Shown here: in pieces, positions 52,448-61,640 of the stretch
Layout of the letters: each line of letters starts with the position of its first letter
How positions within the stretch are numbered: position 1 is the stretch's first letter
Source: Pseudomonadota bacterium
GTDB lineage: Bacteria > Myxococcota_A > UBA9160 > SZUA-336
NCBI GenBank assembly: GCA_003247575.1
Contig: QJZC01000066.1
Coordinates: forward strand, 17,709-81,708
Direction of reading: 5' to 3'
DNA: 64,000 nucleotides
Position numbers and translations under genes: made by a program
The notes under the pieces: generated by a model
Databases searched by the model: none
What the model was told of the DNA's origin: nothing
Seen by the model: only the letters and a program-made list of their open reading frames with translations

Positions 52448-55400
52448 CGCAGCGGACCGCCCACTTCGGCCGCAGCAGCGAGGTGAACGCAGGCACGAGC
52501 AGGATGGCACCAATCATGTTGCTCACGAGCAGGATCGACAGCAGCAGGCTCATGTCTGCCGAGAAGCGGAGGTTGCTCAAGAACACCCAGAACACGATGC
52601 CTCCCACGAGCGTCGAGCCGGTGAAGAAGACCGCCATCCCCGTGGTCCGGATCGCAGTGCGAATCGCCTCGTCGAGAGGCTGTCCGCGCCCTCGCTCCCT
52701 CACGACGCGGTCCATGATGTAGAGCGCGTAGTCGACTCCCACACCCACACCGAGCGCCTGCACCGGCAGCGTGTTCACGTCGAACCCGATCCCGGCCCAG
52801 TACATGTAAGCCAATGAGATCAGCGCCGCCGTGCCAAGCGACAGCAAGACGAGACCGGCAACCGCGAAGGAGCGGTACGACAGCAGAATGACCACGAACA
52901 CGACGCAGAAGGATGCAATCAGGGTCGCGTTGTTACTGCCTTCGACCTCGTCGTTGCTCGCTGCCAGCACCCCCATCAGACCGGACGCCAAGGCCCAGCT
53001 CGTGCCGAGTGCCCAGTGGCCGGACTCGCGCCGCTCCCAAGCTTGGCCCGCGTAACGCACCCAGAGCTCGTAGGGATCGTAGAGCCCGCGCTTACGCACC
53101 TGTGCGTGCAGCACACTCGAGTCGGCTCCCTGCGCGACGTCGAGCCGATCGGTGGGCTCGACCCACTCGAGCACGACCCGATAGGAACGGCGATCCTTCT
53201 CCGCCTCGGAGATCAACGCATAAGCCGTGACCAAGTCGAACCCATCGACCTGCGCCAGCGCCTCGACGTCCGCCTCGGCGATCTCCTGCACCCTGTCGTA
53301 GCCGGCGTCCACCAGATTTCGTCTGAGTGCCGGCGTCACTCGTGGCAGGGTCGAGATGCGGACCTCGGAATCCTCGGGCGCCGGCTCCCAGCGATTCGGC
53401 CGGGTCACCTGCTGCGTCTCGTAGGTGCCGTCCGCCTGGCGCTCGAGTACCTCGAGCGCCGGAAGACGCGGGGGCAGGAGCGGTCCGAGCCAGAAATGCA
53501 ACGCCGCGATCCAGTCGTCCTCTCGCGACCGCATGCGGATGCTGAGCTCGCCGGTCGCATGCTCGTCGATGAAGCGACGCGCACGCGCAATCGCCGCTCG
53601 GATGGTCGCTCCGCGGTGGTCGCGATAGAACACGCGTACAGCAGCCGTACGCGCACTGGCATCGCGCAGCGGCATGAGCACCCTGGGATCGGGCGCGCTC
53701 GCTTCGAAGAGGTACAGCAGCCCACCGATCTCCGGTGCCGAGTCCGGAATGCGCTGCCAGCGCGGATCGCCGTGGTGGTAAGCCCGATTGATCACGCGCA
53801 TGAAGTCCGCGATCGAGAGACTCCCCCCGACGTTCGGATCCTCCTCCATGTAGAGCTGGAAGGCCTCGATCTCGCGCAACACGTCCGGTCGGTGCACTCC
53901 CCCCTCGAGCTCCGTCTCCACGACCACTGTGAGCTCGTCGGCGCCAGCAAACTTGTCACCGATCACCGCCGCCGAGACATTGAAGGGATGATCGGGATAG
54001 AAGACCGGCGTGCCCGGCTGCGACTCCCCGACCTCGACCCGCGGTGCGACGAAGAGGCAGAGCACGACCACGACCGCCCAGCTGGCCGCGATCCAGCGCG
54101 TGCTCCGGGCTCCTGTGGCGATCCCCGCGAGCCACGCGAGCAAGCGAGAGATCGGGCCCGGGACGTAGTGCTCGAAGCTCTTCGGTGCGGGCAGGTAGAT
54201 GATCATCAGGCGGTTGAGCAGCATCTCCGTCACGGCGATCGAGAGCGCCCAGAACGCACCGAAGACCGCGATCTTCTTCATCAGAGCTATCGAAGAGACC
54301 CCGATCACGAAGATGCCGAATGCATCTGTCACGATCGCCAGGGTTCCCGGTAGGAGCAGCTCTGCCATCGAGCTGACGACCGCTTGCTCCTTGTCCTCGA
54401 GCCGCTCGTACTCTTCGTAGAAGCGCTCGACGAACTGCACCGAGTGACTGATCGCGCGCGCAGTGATGAGCATCGGAATGACCAGCACCAGCGGCTCGAG
54501 CTGGTAGCCCATCAGCGAGATGAACCCGAGTCCCCAGATGGCCGATACCGCAGCCCCCGAGAACGGGAGCACGATTCCGCACCACTGCCTGAAGTACGCG
54601 CCGAGCAGCAGTACCAGAATCAGCACGCTGAAGAACAGGATCAGCAGGATCTCGCCGAGGAAGGCGAAGGTCCATCCAATGAGTACGGGCTGTCCGCTCA
54701 GGTGGATCTCGACCAGCCCATCTCCTTCCAGCTCGCGCTCCAGAGCGCGCAGTTCAGCGAAGATGCGCGCATAGTCGAGCTTGCCCTCGACGAAGCCGGC
54801 CGACACCAGGGCCGCCGTCTCGTCGAACGACACGAGCCGACCGAAGACGTTCTCGTTCTGGCGCACGCGATCGGCGAGGCCGACCAGCGCATCGGGCGGC
54901 AGCAGCCGCCCGGTCGGGTGGACTAGCCGATCACCCGCCAGGCGGTAGCCTTCGGGAAGCGACTCGAGGCGCAGCTGCAGCACACCGAGCTCGGCCGACA
55001 GACGCCGCAGGCGGCGCACGCGCTCGGCCGCCTCCGCGGGCTCGACGCGATCCACGGGTAGATCGGCATAGGGCTCGAGCGCGCGCAGACTGTCTCTCTG
55101 GACGCGCTCCACCTGTGCGCGGAGCGCGGCGAGATCGGTCGCGAGCGCCTCACCGCTGGCCTCGAGGTGAGCAGCGAGGCGCCGCAGGAAGAACTGCGCT
55201 TCGATCAGCGACAACGCTTGCGTCCCGACGATCTGGGGAGTGTGCAAGACCCCTTGCGCATCCACGCGATGGTCTCGCACGGAGATGTGCGTCAGCGACT
55301 GCACCTGCCCGTGATCGACGCCATCGATCTTGTCTACCTGATCCGTGAACGCATAGATCTTCTCGAGCACGCGTTCGTCGTAGGGAGCCCCCTCGCGCGC

Positions 55401-55625
55401 GATCAGAGCCGCATACACGACGTTGGCACCGCCGTACTGTCGGTTGTACTTCTCGTACACCTGGATGTACGGGTGTTGCCGCGGCAACAAGTCCACGAAC
55501 TGACTGAACACCTCGAGCTTGAGCGCGTGATATCCGAAGAAGCACGTCGCCGCGCCGATCAGGAGCAGGTGTGCGTGCCGGTGGCGAATGAAGAATCGCG
55601 AGAAGCGTAGTGCGAGTGCGTCCAT
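52440..55625 (-). CDS. MMPL/RND-family exporter
   Basis: The 1061-residue protein has the two-half RND layout: a short cytosolic start, TM1 (about 20-36), a large loop (about 40-310), TM2-6 (315-500), TM7 (about 512-528), a second large loop (530-870), and TM8-12 (about 900-1050). Conserved sterol-sensing-type segments are LVLVIPMLITARAISHSVQFVERFYEE and VDYALYIMDRVVRERGRG. It should export a lipid or hydrophobic molecule across the inner membrane. Inside the second loop (about 757-810) is an inserted helix-hairpin-helix-like segment, unusual for an RND protein. The ATG at 55625 has AAGGA upstream, 20 bp after the YCF48-like stop. Confidence 0.93.
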   Translation of the reverse strand: MDALALRFSRFFIRHRHAHLLLIGAATCFFGYHALKLEVFSQFVDLLPRQHPYIQVYEKYNRQYGGANVVYAALIAREGAPYDERVLEKIYAFTDQVDKIDGVDHGQVQSLTHISVRDHRVDAQGVLHTPQIVGTQALSLIEAQFFLRRLAAHLEASGEALATDLAALRAQVERVQRDSLRALEPYADLPVDRVEPAEAAERVRRLRRLSAELGVLQLRLESLPEGYRLAGDRLVHPTGRLLPPDALVGLADRVRQNENVFGRLVSFDETAALVSAGFVEGKLDYARIFAELRALERELEGDGLVEIHLSGQPVLIGWTFAFLGEILLILFFSVLILVLLLGAYFRQWCGIVLPFSGAAVSAIWGLGFISLMGYQLEPLVLVIPMLITARAISHSVQFVERFYEEYERLEDKEQAVVSSMAELLLPGTLAIVTDAFGIFVIGVSSIALMKKIAVFGAFWALSIAVTEMLLNRLMIIYLPAPKSFEHYVPGPISRLLAWLAGIATGARSTRWIAASWAVVVVLCLFVAPRVEVGESQPGTPVFYPDHPFNVSAAVIGDKFAGADELTVVVETELEGGVHRPDVLREIEAFQLYMEEDPNVGGSLSIADFMRVINRAYHHGDPRWQRIPDSAPEIGGLLYLFEASAPDPRVLMPLRDASARTAAVRVFYRDHRGATIRAAIARARRFIDEHATGELSIRMRSREDDWIAALHFWLGPLLPPRLPALEVLERQADGTYETQQVTRPNRWEPAPEDSEVRISTLPRVTPALRRNLVDAGYDRVQEIAEADVEALAQVDGFDLVTAYALISEAEKDRRSYRVVLEWVEPTDRLDVAQGADSSVLHAQVRKRGLYDPYELWVRYAGQAWERRESGHWALGTSWALASGLMGVLAASNDEVEGSNNATLIASFCVVFVVILLSYRSFAVAGLVLLSLGTAALISLAYMYWAGIGFDVNTLPVQALGVGVGVDYALYIMDRVVRERGRGQPLDEAIRTAIRTTGMAVFFTGSTLVGGIVFWVFLSNLRFSADMSLLLSILLVSNMIGAILLVPAFTSLLRPKWAVRCDE

Positions 55626-55645
55626 CGTTCCTTACTCGTAGGAGG

Positions 55646-56827
55646 TCACCGAGTCGCTCTGGGGTCCCAGTTCACGCGATCGAAGCTGCGACCTGCATCG
55701 TTCGACCGCAGCAGCACCCCGCCGGCCCCAACGCTGAAGACGCGCGCATCGGTCGCGAACTCGACCGCGCGCAGCCAACCCAGGATCCGAGGCGTGCCTG
55801 CGCGCTGCCAGGTCCTTCCTGCATCGGCGGACCAGTGGACGGCGCCACGGTCACCGACGGCGACCAGGTGATCGCCCCTCTGGGCGACCGCGTACAGACT
55901 CGCCCCTCCCGCGATCGAACGGGTCTGCCAGCGCGTCTCGCCTCGGTCCCACACCCAGACGCTTCCGGCCAGCCCGACTGCCGCCGCACTCACGTTCGCA
56001 CCCTGACGAACGTCCTGCTGGGAGACGGAAGCCGCGACGTCAAAGATGTAGGGATCGTCGCCCGCGGAAGACACGTGCGGCTGTCGGCTCCACGACTCGC
56101 CCCCATCCGCGCTGTAGAGCACCGTCCCGAACTCGCCCACGATGAAGCCGTGGGTCGGGTCTGCGAAGTGCACCCCGTTCAGGATCCGGTCGATCAGGTT
56201 ATCGTCGCCGAGAAGCTCCTGCGACAGGGGGATCTGCTCCCAGGTCTCGCCGTCGCGCGTACGTAGTACGACTCCTGCGTCGCCGACGGCCCAGGCCTCG
56301 AGCGGGGAGACGGCCTGAACACCGAATAGGGATACGTCGAGCTCGATTCGGTCGCCGAATGCGTCCAAAATCCAGGCGGTCTGTGGCTGCCAGCTTTGGC
56401 CGCCGTCGCGCGTGGCAAGTATGGTCCCTCTCGCGCCGACCGCCCAACCGCTGCGCGCGTCGAAGAAGTCTACGGCGAAGAGCGCCTCGCGCACGGAAGT
56501 CCGCACGGGTCGGAAGCTGTCTCCCCCATCCTCCGACAGGAGGATCGTTCCCCAGTAACCCACCGCACACACGCGCTCTCCTTCGACAGCAAGCGCGTAT
56601 AGGTCTGGACTCGGGATGACCCACGCGGCCGGATCCGAGGGGTCGAGGGGTGTCGCAGACACCGCGTGGTGCGTCAGGAGCACCAACGGGAGGAGTATCC
56701 ATGGGAGGAGCGCCCCTTCGAGGAACGCACCGAAGCGAACTCCTCGCCGCCCGCCGGCCAGCCTCGAGACATAGAGCGCACGCGCTCTGCCGCAGACCTG
56801 CATCCACTCTCGCTGCATACGAAACAC
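55646..56827 (-). CDS. YCF48/BNR-repeat beta-propeller protein
   Basis: The 393-residue product has a long N-terminus with a hydrophobic stretch (LLPWILLPLVLLTHHAVSA, about 41-59) acting as signal, then repeated LYALAVEGERVCAVGYWGTILLSEDGGDSF-type units. These match the photosystem-assembly YCF48/Hcf136 propeller family used in non-photosynthetic bacteria as envelope factors. It heads the operon with the MMPL exporter 20 bp downstream. The start is uncertain: ATG at 56827 has no clear ribosome binding site, and internal ATGs are possible. Confidence 0.88.
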   Translation of the reverse strand: MFRMQREWMQVCGRARALYVSRLAGGRRGVRFGAFLEGALLPWILLPLVLLTHHAVSATPLDPSDPAAWVIPSPDLYALAVEGERVCAVGYWGTILLSEDGGDSFRPVRTSVREALFAVDFFDARSGWAVGARGTILATRDGGQSWQPQTAWILDAFGDRIELDVSLFGVQAVSPLEAWAVGDAGVVLRTRDGETWEQIPLSQELLGDDNLIDRILNGVHFADPTHGFIVGEFGTVLYSADGGESWSRQPHVSSAGDDPYIFDVAASVSQQDVRQGANVSAAAVGLAGSVWVWDRGETRWQTRSIAGGASLYAVAQRGDHLVAVGDRGAVHWSADAGRTWQRAGTPRILGWLRAVEFATDARVFSVGAGGVLLRSNDAGRSFDRVNWDPRATR

Positions 56828-57094
56828 ATCGGCAAGTCACCGTCGATCTGCATCGCGCTCTGCTGGCAGCGGCTGCGCAGCTTCGGCACATCGGTACGCA
56901 CGCGCTCAATCGTTCTCAATCGCGCCAAGACCGGGACCACGGGTCAAGCTCTTCTGCGGCCGGCCGATGCGCAAATCGAGGCGACCCGGCGGGAAGTGGG
57001 CGCTCTCTGTAGGTGAAGACACCGCGCTCGAAGCTTCACGATCCGTCCCGCAGGGTCGCTCGGGAAGCAGGCGGTGTAAGTCGAGGAGATCCGG

Positions 57095-58450
57095 ATGTTC
57101 TCATCAGCGAAGTTCAGCGCGGCACTGCTTCTCGGCGCAGGCCTGATCTACTCCGTCGGGCAGGCGAACGAGCTCAAGAGCGGACGCGGCGCACCCAGTC
57201 AGATCACCACAGCCAACCGTGACCTGCTGCGCGGGATGCTCCCGAGCGAGTTCCTCCCTTACGTGATGGACTACCCCGATCTCCAGATGACGGTCGTCCC
57301 AACTAGCTCCTACGCACCACACGAGTCCTATCGCGAGGCGACGCGCAAGTACGCCTGCCAGGCCTCTCTCGACGCGCAGGGCCACCTGCTCAACTACACC
57401 GCAGGCCAGCCATTCCCGTACTCGGAATGGGCCAAGGAGGTCACTGGACACCGCTGCGATCTGAAGCCGGACGATCCTCAGTTCGCGATGAAGCTGGCGT
57501 GGAACGTGAACTACCGCTGGCAGGGTGCTGGCCTCAACATTCCGCACTTCGGGTTCAGCTACATGCGCAACTGGGGAAACGAGACCTGGCGGGTGACCCA
57601 GGGCGAATATAGGCGCACGTACTTCTCGCACCGCGCGGACATCGAAGGTCACAGCCTGGATCCGGACAGCAACGTCGAGTGGGCCGAGTTCTTCGACGTC
57701 AAGACCCCCTTCGACCTTCGCGGAACCATGTTCCTGCTGTTTCGCTATGACTACGCGGGCGAGGAGCAGGAAGACCAGACCTACGCCTACATTCCGTCAC
57801 TGCGGCGCGTACGTCGTGTATCCACCACGCAGAAGTCGGACTCGCTGCTCGGAACCGAGTTCACGCTGGAAGACTTCTACGCGTTCTCTGGCTACGTCTA
57901 CGCACACAAGTGGGAGTTCCACGGCGAGAACAGTTACGTCGCCAACATGAACACACGGCGCTCCTGCTTCCCGAGCAACATCTCGACCGACGAAGCGGCG
58001 CTGAGCGAGGGACAAACGCGTCTCGGGACGCGCGAGGAGTGGAACGAGTGCAAGTGGGGGCCCTACAACGCCCTGCCCTTCGCCGACGAGACCTGGGAGA
58101 AGCGAAGCGTCTTCCAGCTGGACGACATTCCTCAGCAGGAAGGGCATCCGTACAGCCGCAAGAAGATCTTCTACGACAAGGAGACGATGCAGCCGGTGTA
58201 CCTGATCGCCTACGACCGGGCCGGAGAGCCCTTTCGCCTGGCATTCTTCACCATGCGCTGGAGTGAGGACAGCGAGGTCGCAGAGAACCGAGGCAAGCAG
58301 GTGCCGAACATCGTCGCCGGACAGATCGTGAACGTTCAGAACGGAAACTCGCACGTCACGAGCTTCTGGAACTCGAATGCACGCGTCTTCGACGCCAAGA
58401 CCAGCCAGCGTTACTACGATACGTCCAGACTCAAGAAACAAGGGCGCTGA
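57095..58450 (+). CDS. DUF1329-family outer-membrane-targeted protein
   Basis: The 451-residue product has a signal peptide (about 1-24) and the DUF1329 domain (LolA/LolB-like fold) across its length, with conserved segments such as PYVMDYPDLQMTVVPT, RGTMFLLFRYDYAGEEQEDQTYAYIPSLRRVRRVSTTQKSDSLLGTEF and AGEPFRLAFFTMRW. Such proteins occur with MMPL and YCF48 genes and are thought to help move lipids. The ATG has GAGGAG seven bases upstream. It is divergent from the YCF48-like gene across 267 bp; the usual DUF1302 partner gene is not present. Confidence 0.9.
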   Translation: MFSSAKFSAALLLGAGLIYSVGQANELKSGRGAPSQITTANRDLLRGMLPSEFLPYVMDYPDLQMTVVPTSSYAPHESYREATRKYACQASLDAQGHLLNYTAGQPFPYSEWAKEVTGHRCDLKPDDPQFAMKLAWNVNYRWQGAGLNIPHFGFSYMRNWGNETWRVTQGEYRRTYFSHRADIEGHSLDPDSNVEWAEFFDVKTPFDLRGTMFLLFRYDYAGEEQEDQTYAYIPSLRRVRRVSTTQKSDSLLGTEFTLEDFYAFSGYVYAHKWEFHGENSYVANMNTRRSCFPSNISTDEAALSEGQTRLGTREEWNECKWGPYNALPFADETWEKRSVFQLDDIPQQEGHPYSRKKIFYDKETMQPVYLIAYDRAGEPFRLAFFTMRWSEDSEVAENRGKQVPNIVAGQIVNVQNGNSHVTSFWNSNARVFDAKTSQRYYDTSRLKKQGR

Positions 58451-58526
58451 CGGAGAATCGATTCTCCCCGCAACCCCGCGACGTGGCAGAATCCGGGGGC
58501 CACTTCCTGCCGCGGGGGACGCCAGT

Positions 58527-59168
58527 TTGCATCGCCACGAGCATCGCCACGATTCGCTTCCGACAGCCAACAGAGATCCTCATCACCATGCGGCGCCGCG
58601 CCGTGGGCCTACGGCCAGCTGGATCTCGGGTGCGCTGTTCGGCCTGGCACTCGCGCTCGGATGCGCCGGAGACGGCGACTCCCCACCCGCCAAGCCGGCC
58701 TTCGACCCCCCGGCGGAGTACGTGGCCTTCCAGTTCGATGGGCGCGAGTGGACCCCGGGATCGCAGAAGCGGATTGGCCGCGTGATTCAGGAGATCTACG
58801 TGCTCCCCGGTGAGACCGTCGATGAATGGACGGAACTCGTCACGCGGACCCTGGCTCTGGGGGCCCAGCGGGGAACCACGATCGGCGCACTCCTGGAAGC
58901 CCAGCGCAAGCAGCTCGAAGAAGCATGCCCGATCGTCGAGTTCGAGACCTTGTCTCAGGAAGCACGATCCTCGCTCTACGAGTGGAGCCGGCCTCAGTGC
59001 AAGGAGCTCCAACCCCAGACCCAGATCGCGCGCACGATCTTCGGCCGACTGGGGGTTCACACCCTCACCTATACCGCCAAGAGTGCCCGGATCGCTCCCG
59101 GCCTGCGCAAACGCTGGCTCGAGACCCTGCGCACGGCGGAGCTCGAAGTGAGGAAGCAGGGCCAGTAG
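58527..59168 (+). CDS. Putative lipoprotein of unknown function
   Basis: The frame from a TTG at 58527 gives about 213 residues; GGGGGA lies seven bases upstream. It has a hydrophobic run GALFGLALALGC with a lipobox-like end, then a soluble part with two further Cys (EEACPIVEFE and RPQCKELQ). A longer frame reaches 58377, but that would overlap DUF1329 and looks non-coding. Function unknown. It lies 58 bp upstream of the MNIO enzyme and may share its transcript. Confidence 0.6.
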   Translation: MHRHEHRHDSLPTANRDPHHHAAPRRGPTASWISGALFGLALALGCAGDGDSPPAKPAFDPPAEYVAFQFDGREWTPGSQKRIGRVIQEIYVLPGETVDEWTELVTRTLALGAQRGTTIGALLEAQRKQLEEACPIVEFETLSQEARSSLYEWSRPQCKELQPQTQIARTIFGRLGVHTLTYTAKSARIAPGLRKRWLETLRTAELEVRKQGQ

Positions 59169-59226
59169 CCTCGTCCGCAGTCGCACTCGGGGAAGGCGCA
59201 CTCGGAGCTTTCGCTATGCTGCTCAC

Positions 59227-60108
59227 GTGCCCTCCCAGGACCCAGCATTTCGGCAGCGGTTGCAGAGCCTCCCCCACCTAGGGATCGGGATCTCGACCGA
59301 GTACGCCGCGAGCCTCGGCGGCCTCGATCCGCAGGCTCTACTCGAGCGCTCTCCAGACCTGCTCGACTTTCTCGAGATTGGAGTCGACCTGGAGCGCGGC
59401 ATCGACGCCAGTACCCGCGCCTGGATCCAAGCCGGTCATCCGATCACGTACCACTTCCTGGACGTGAATCTCGAGGAATCAGAGAGCCTCGATGGCGGCT
59501 GGGGGGAGCGCACGGGCGAGCTGGCGCGCGAACTCGGCGCCGTATGGCTGTGCGGCGACGCTGGCCTGTGGCACGTCGGACCGCGCGACCACGGGCACGG
59601 GGTGCTGATGCCCCCAATACTCACCACGGATTCGGCCCTCGCCATGGCGCAGAATCTCTCGAGGCTGCGTCGGGAAAGCCGCTTCGAGGTACTGCCCGAG
59701 AATCCGCCCGCCCACGTCTACCTCGGTGACCTGCACCTGCTGGATTACTTCGCGCAGGTCGTATCGCAGGCCGACAGCGGCATGTTGCTCGATCTCGCCC
59801 ATCTGGTGATCTATCAGGAGTGTATGGGCTGCGAGCTCCTCGAGGGCCTCGATCGTTTTCCACTCGATCGAGTCCTCGAGCTGCACATCGCCGGCGGATC
59901 CCGCTTCGATCACCTCGGCAGGGCCTTCATCGACGACGACCACTGCGCGCAGCCGCTACCCGAGACCTGGGAGCTGCTCGAGTACGTGCTTCCCCGAGCG
60001 CCCGCCCTGCGCGCGATCGTATACGAGTGCGAGCGTAACCCTCTCGAATCAGTGCTACCCGGATTCGGGCAGCTTCGCGCGCGCACGCGCGAGCTTGCGG
60101 GATGGTGA
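59227..60108 (+). CDS. MNIO (DUF692) multinuclear iron oxidative enzyme
   Basis: The 293-residue product belongs to DUF692, TIM-barrel enzymes with two or three iron atoms that oxidise Cys residues in ribosomal peptides (MbnB, TglH, ChrH are members). Conserved ligand regions are seen: FLEI at 48-51 (Glu50), YHFLD (His76), PENP (Glu158, Asn159), LLDLAHL (Asp189, His192), ELHIAGG (Glu218, His220) and IDDDH (His239). The usual ENY after the first Glu reads GVDLE, as in one branch of the family. The GTG start lies within an ATG-led short frame; no ribosome binding site is strong. The partner protein follows with a seven-base overlap. Confidence 0.88.
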   Translation: MPSQDPAFRQRLQSLPHLGIGISTEYAASLGGLDPQALLERSPDLLDFLEIGVDLERGIDASTRAWIQAGHPITYHFLDVNLEESESLDGGWGERTGELARELGAVWLCGDAGLWHVGPRDHGHGVLMPPILTTDSALAMAQNLSRLRRESRFEVLPENPPAHVYLGDLHLLDYFAQVVSQADSGMLLDLAHLVIYQECMGCELLEGLDRFPLDRVLELHIAGGSRFDHLGRAFIDDDHCAQPLPETWELLEYVLPRAPALRAIVYECERNPLESVLPGFGQLRARTRELAGW

Positions 60109-60929
60109 ATCATCGCGCGCTGCAACGGACGCTCTTCCGCATGCAGCTCGATCCCGGCTTCGCAGAGCGGTTGCAAGCTGGTGATCGAGTCACGATTGCC
60201 TCCACCGGGCTCGCGGAAGGCGAGCTTGCGTGGCTGCGCGCTGCGGACCCGCGCGGCGTCTCGGCCGATCGCGGCGGCTCGAGGCGCGCGCAGTTCCTGC
60301 GCAACGTAGCCTTGGAGTTCAGCTCGAGCCTCGCGCTGCTGCCCTCCCAGCTGCTGGAAGAGTTCCCTTGCTCCGACGAATTCCACAGCGCCGTCCGGGC
60401 CGACGGCTCACTCCCCCTGGCGCTCGCCCGCTATCTCGAGGCACGCAGTGTGCGCGCGCCGCGAGAAGTGCGCGCACTGCTCGCGCTCGAGTCCGCAATG
60501 GTCAGCGCGCGCCGAATCACACGAGAAACCGTGCGGCCGACGGGCGACGCGGTAGGCCTGGCGCCATGGGCTCATCTGGTACGGCTGCCGAGCGGGACTT
60601 TCGCCCTGGCCACCCGCCTACGCGAAGCCGCCGCCAGCGGCACCAAGCCAGTGGCCCCAGGGTTCGCGCCAGGTGACTCCGGGAATGAGTGCGTGCTGAT
60701 TCGAGCGGCCGCCGACGCGGACTTCGCTGGACACCGCCAGCTGTACGTGGAGCCGCTTCCGCCGCCGATCGCAGAGTTTCTGGCGTACGTGGAGCAGCAG
60801 CCGCGGTCCAGGAGCGAGCGCGCGAGCTACGCGCGCCAGGTCGATGCAGACGGGGACGCACTCGAAGCGCTCGTCGGGGAGCTCCTCTCAGAGGGTGCCC
60901 TCTGGACGATGAGCGCGCCTACCGACTAG
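60102..60929 (+). CDS. MNIO partner-like protein
   Basis: The 275-residue product follows the MNIO enzyme with a seven-base overlap (ATGGTGA), so the two are made together. Its start NHRALQRTLFRMQLDPGFAERL resembles the N-terminal helical part of partner proteins of MNIO enzymes (TglI/ChrI/BufC-like), which bind the precursor peptide. The C-terminal part (FLAYVEQQPRSRSERASYARQVDADGDALEALVGELLSEG) is helical and could hold the peptide-recognition element. Identity with a specific partner family is not certain. Confidence 0.6.
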   Translation: MVNHRALQRTLFRMQLDPGFAERLQAGDRVTIASTGLAEGELAWLRAADPRGVSADRGGSRRAQFLRNVALEFSSSLALLPSQLLEEFPCSDEFHSAVRADGSLPLALARYLEARSVRAPREVRALLALESAMVSARRITRETVRPTGDAVGLAPWAHLVRLPSGTFALATRLREAAASGTKPVAPGFAPGDSGNECVLIRAAADADFAGHRQLYVEPLPPPIAEFLAYVEQQPRSRSERASYARQVDADGDALEALVGELLSEGALWTMSAPTD

Positions 60930-60946
60930 GCACCCCCGCGTCAGGG

Positions 60947-61510
60947 TCAGGGGCTTGCGATCTTCTGGAAGGTCGAGATCGCGAGCTCATCGATCTCGAA
61001 CCCGCGTAGAGCGGGCGACACGATCTCCCGAACCCGGTCCCGGAACTCCAGCCGGCGCGCGTAGACCTCCTCGCCCGTGAACGTGCTCGCGACCGCGTGG
61101 AGGGCCTCCTCGAAGGCCGGCGCGAAGAGATCGCGGATCACCTTGGAGTCGGCAGCCGCGTCGCATCCGAGCCAGTCCGTCACCTCCAGAATGCGAGCCG
61201 GCTCGCGCACGACGTGCAGGGTCACGTGGGCAACGACGTCCACCGCAGCTCGATCCCGAGTCCAGACGCACTCCTCACCCTGGAGGCCCAGCTCGAAGCT
61301 GTGAGGCCGCAACACCAGCCGCTCGAGCTCGGTTCCCGGCCAGATCAGGCACGACCGCAGGCGCACCCGGCGATGCTCGCCGCGGCGGAGGATCAGCGCC
61401 ATCGGGGGCGAGATGCGTTCGTAGTGCAGCTTCAGGGTCAGGTAGGTCACCAGCAGCGAGACCGCACCACACAGCACGCCTGCTGCGAACGCTTGCAATC
61501 CGTCGAACAT
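60947..61510 (-). CDS. SPFH/band-7-like membrane protein
   Basis: The 187-residue product has an N-terminal membrane segment (GLQAFAAGVLCGAVSLLVTYLTLKL, 4-28) and one SPFH-like domain (ERISPPMALILRRGEHRRVRLRSCLIWPGTELERLVLRPHSFEL to SPALRGFEIDELAIS). SPFH proteins scaffold membrane proteases or rafts. ATG 61510 has AGGAG just upstream; the longer open frame to 61639 was rejected. It faces the MNIO partner gene and is divergent from aspartate kinase. Confidence 0.78.
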   Translation of the reverse strand: MFDGLQAFAAGVLCGAVSLLVTYLTLKLHYERISPPMALILRRGEHRRVRLRSCLIWPGTELERLVLRPHSFELGLQGEECVWTRDRAAVDVVAHVTLHVVREPARILEVTDWLGCDAAADSKVIRDLFAPAFEEALHAVASTFTGEEVYARRLEFRDRVREIVSPALRGFEIDELAISTFQKIASP

Positions 61511-61640
61511 CGGTGCTCCTCTCTCGACGTACTGCTTCTTCCATCGCCGCCTGTCCCCAAGATCTGAACCCCGTGCCATCCACAGAGGCGCGCGTATAAT
61601 CCCCTGGCCGCTCGGAAGCGCTAGGGGAGGACTCGCCACG

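Noticed and set aside
58377..58526. Upstream part of the frame leading into the lipoprotein at 58527
   Set aside because: It overlaps the DUF1329 coding end and gives a charged non-signal N-terminus; the TTG at 58527 with a nearby GGGGGA fits better.
59216..59281. 21-residue ATG-led frame with two Cys overlapping the start of the MNIO gene, considered as precursor peptide
   Set aside because: It overlaps the enzyme start out of frame, has no ribosome binding site and no leader-like region; chance is more likely, though a search for conservation would settle it.
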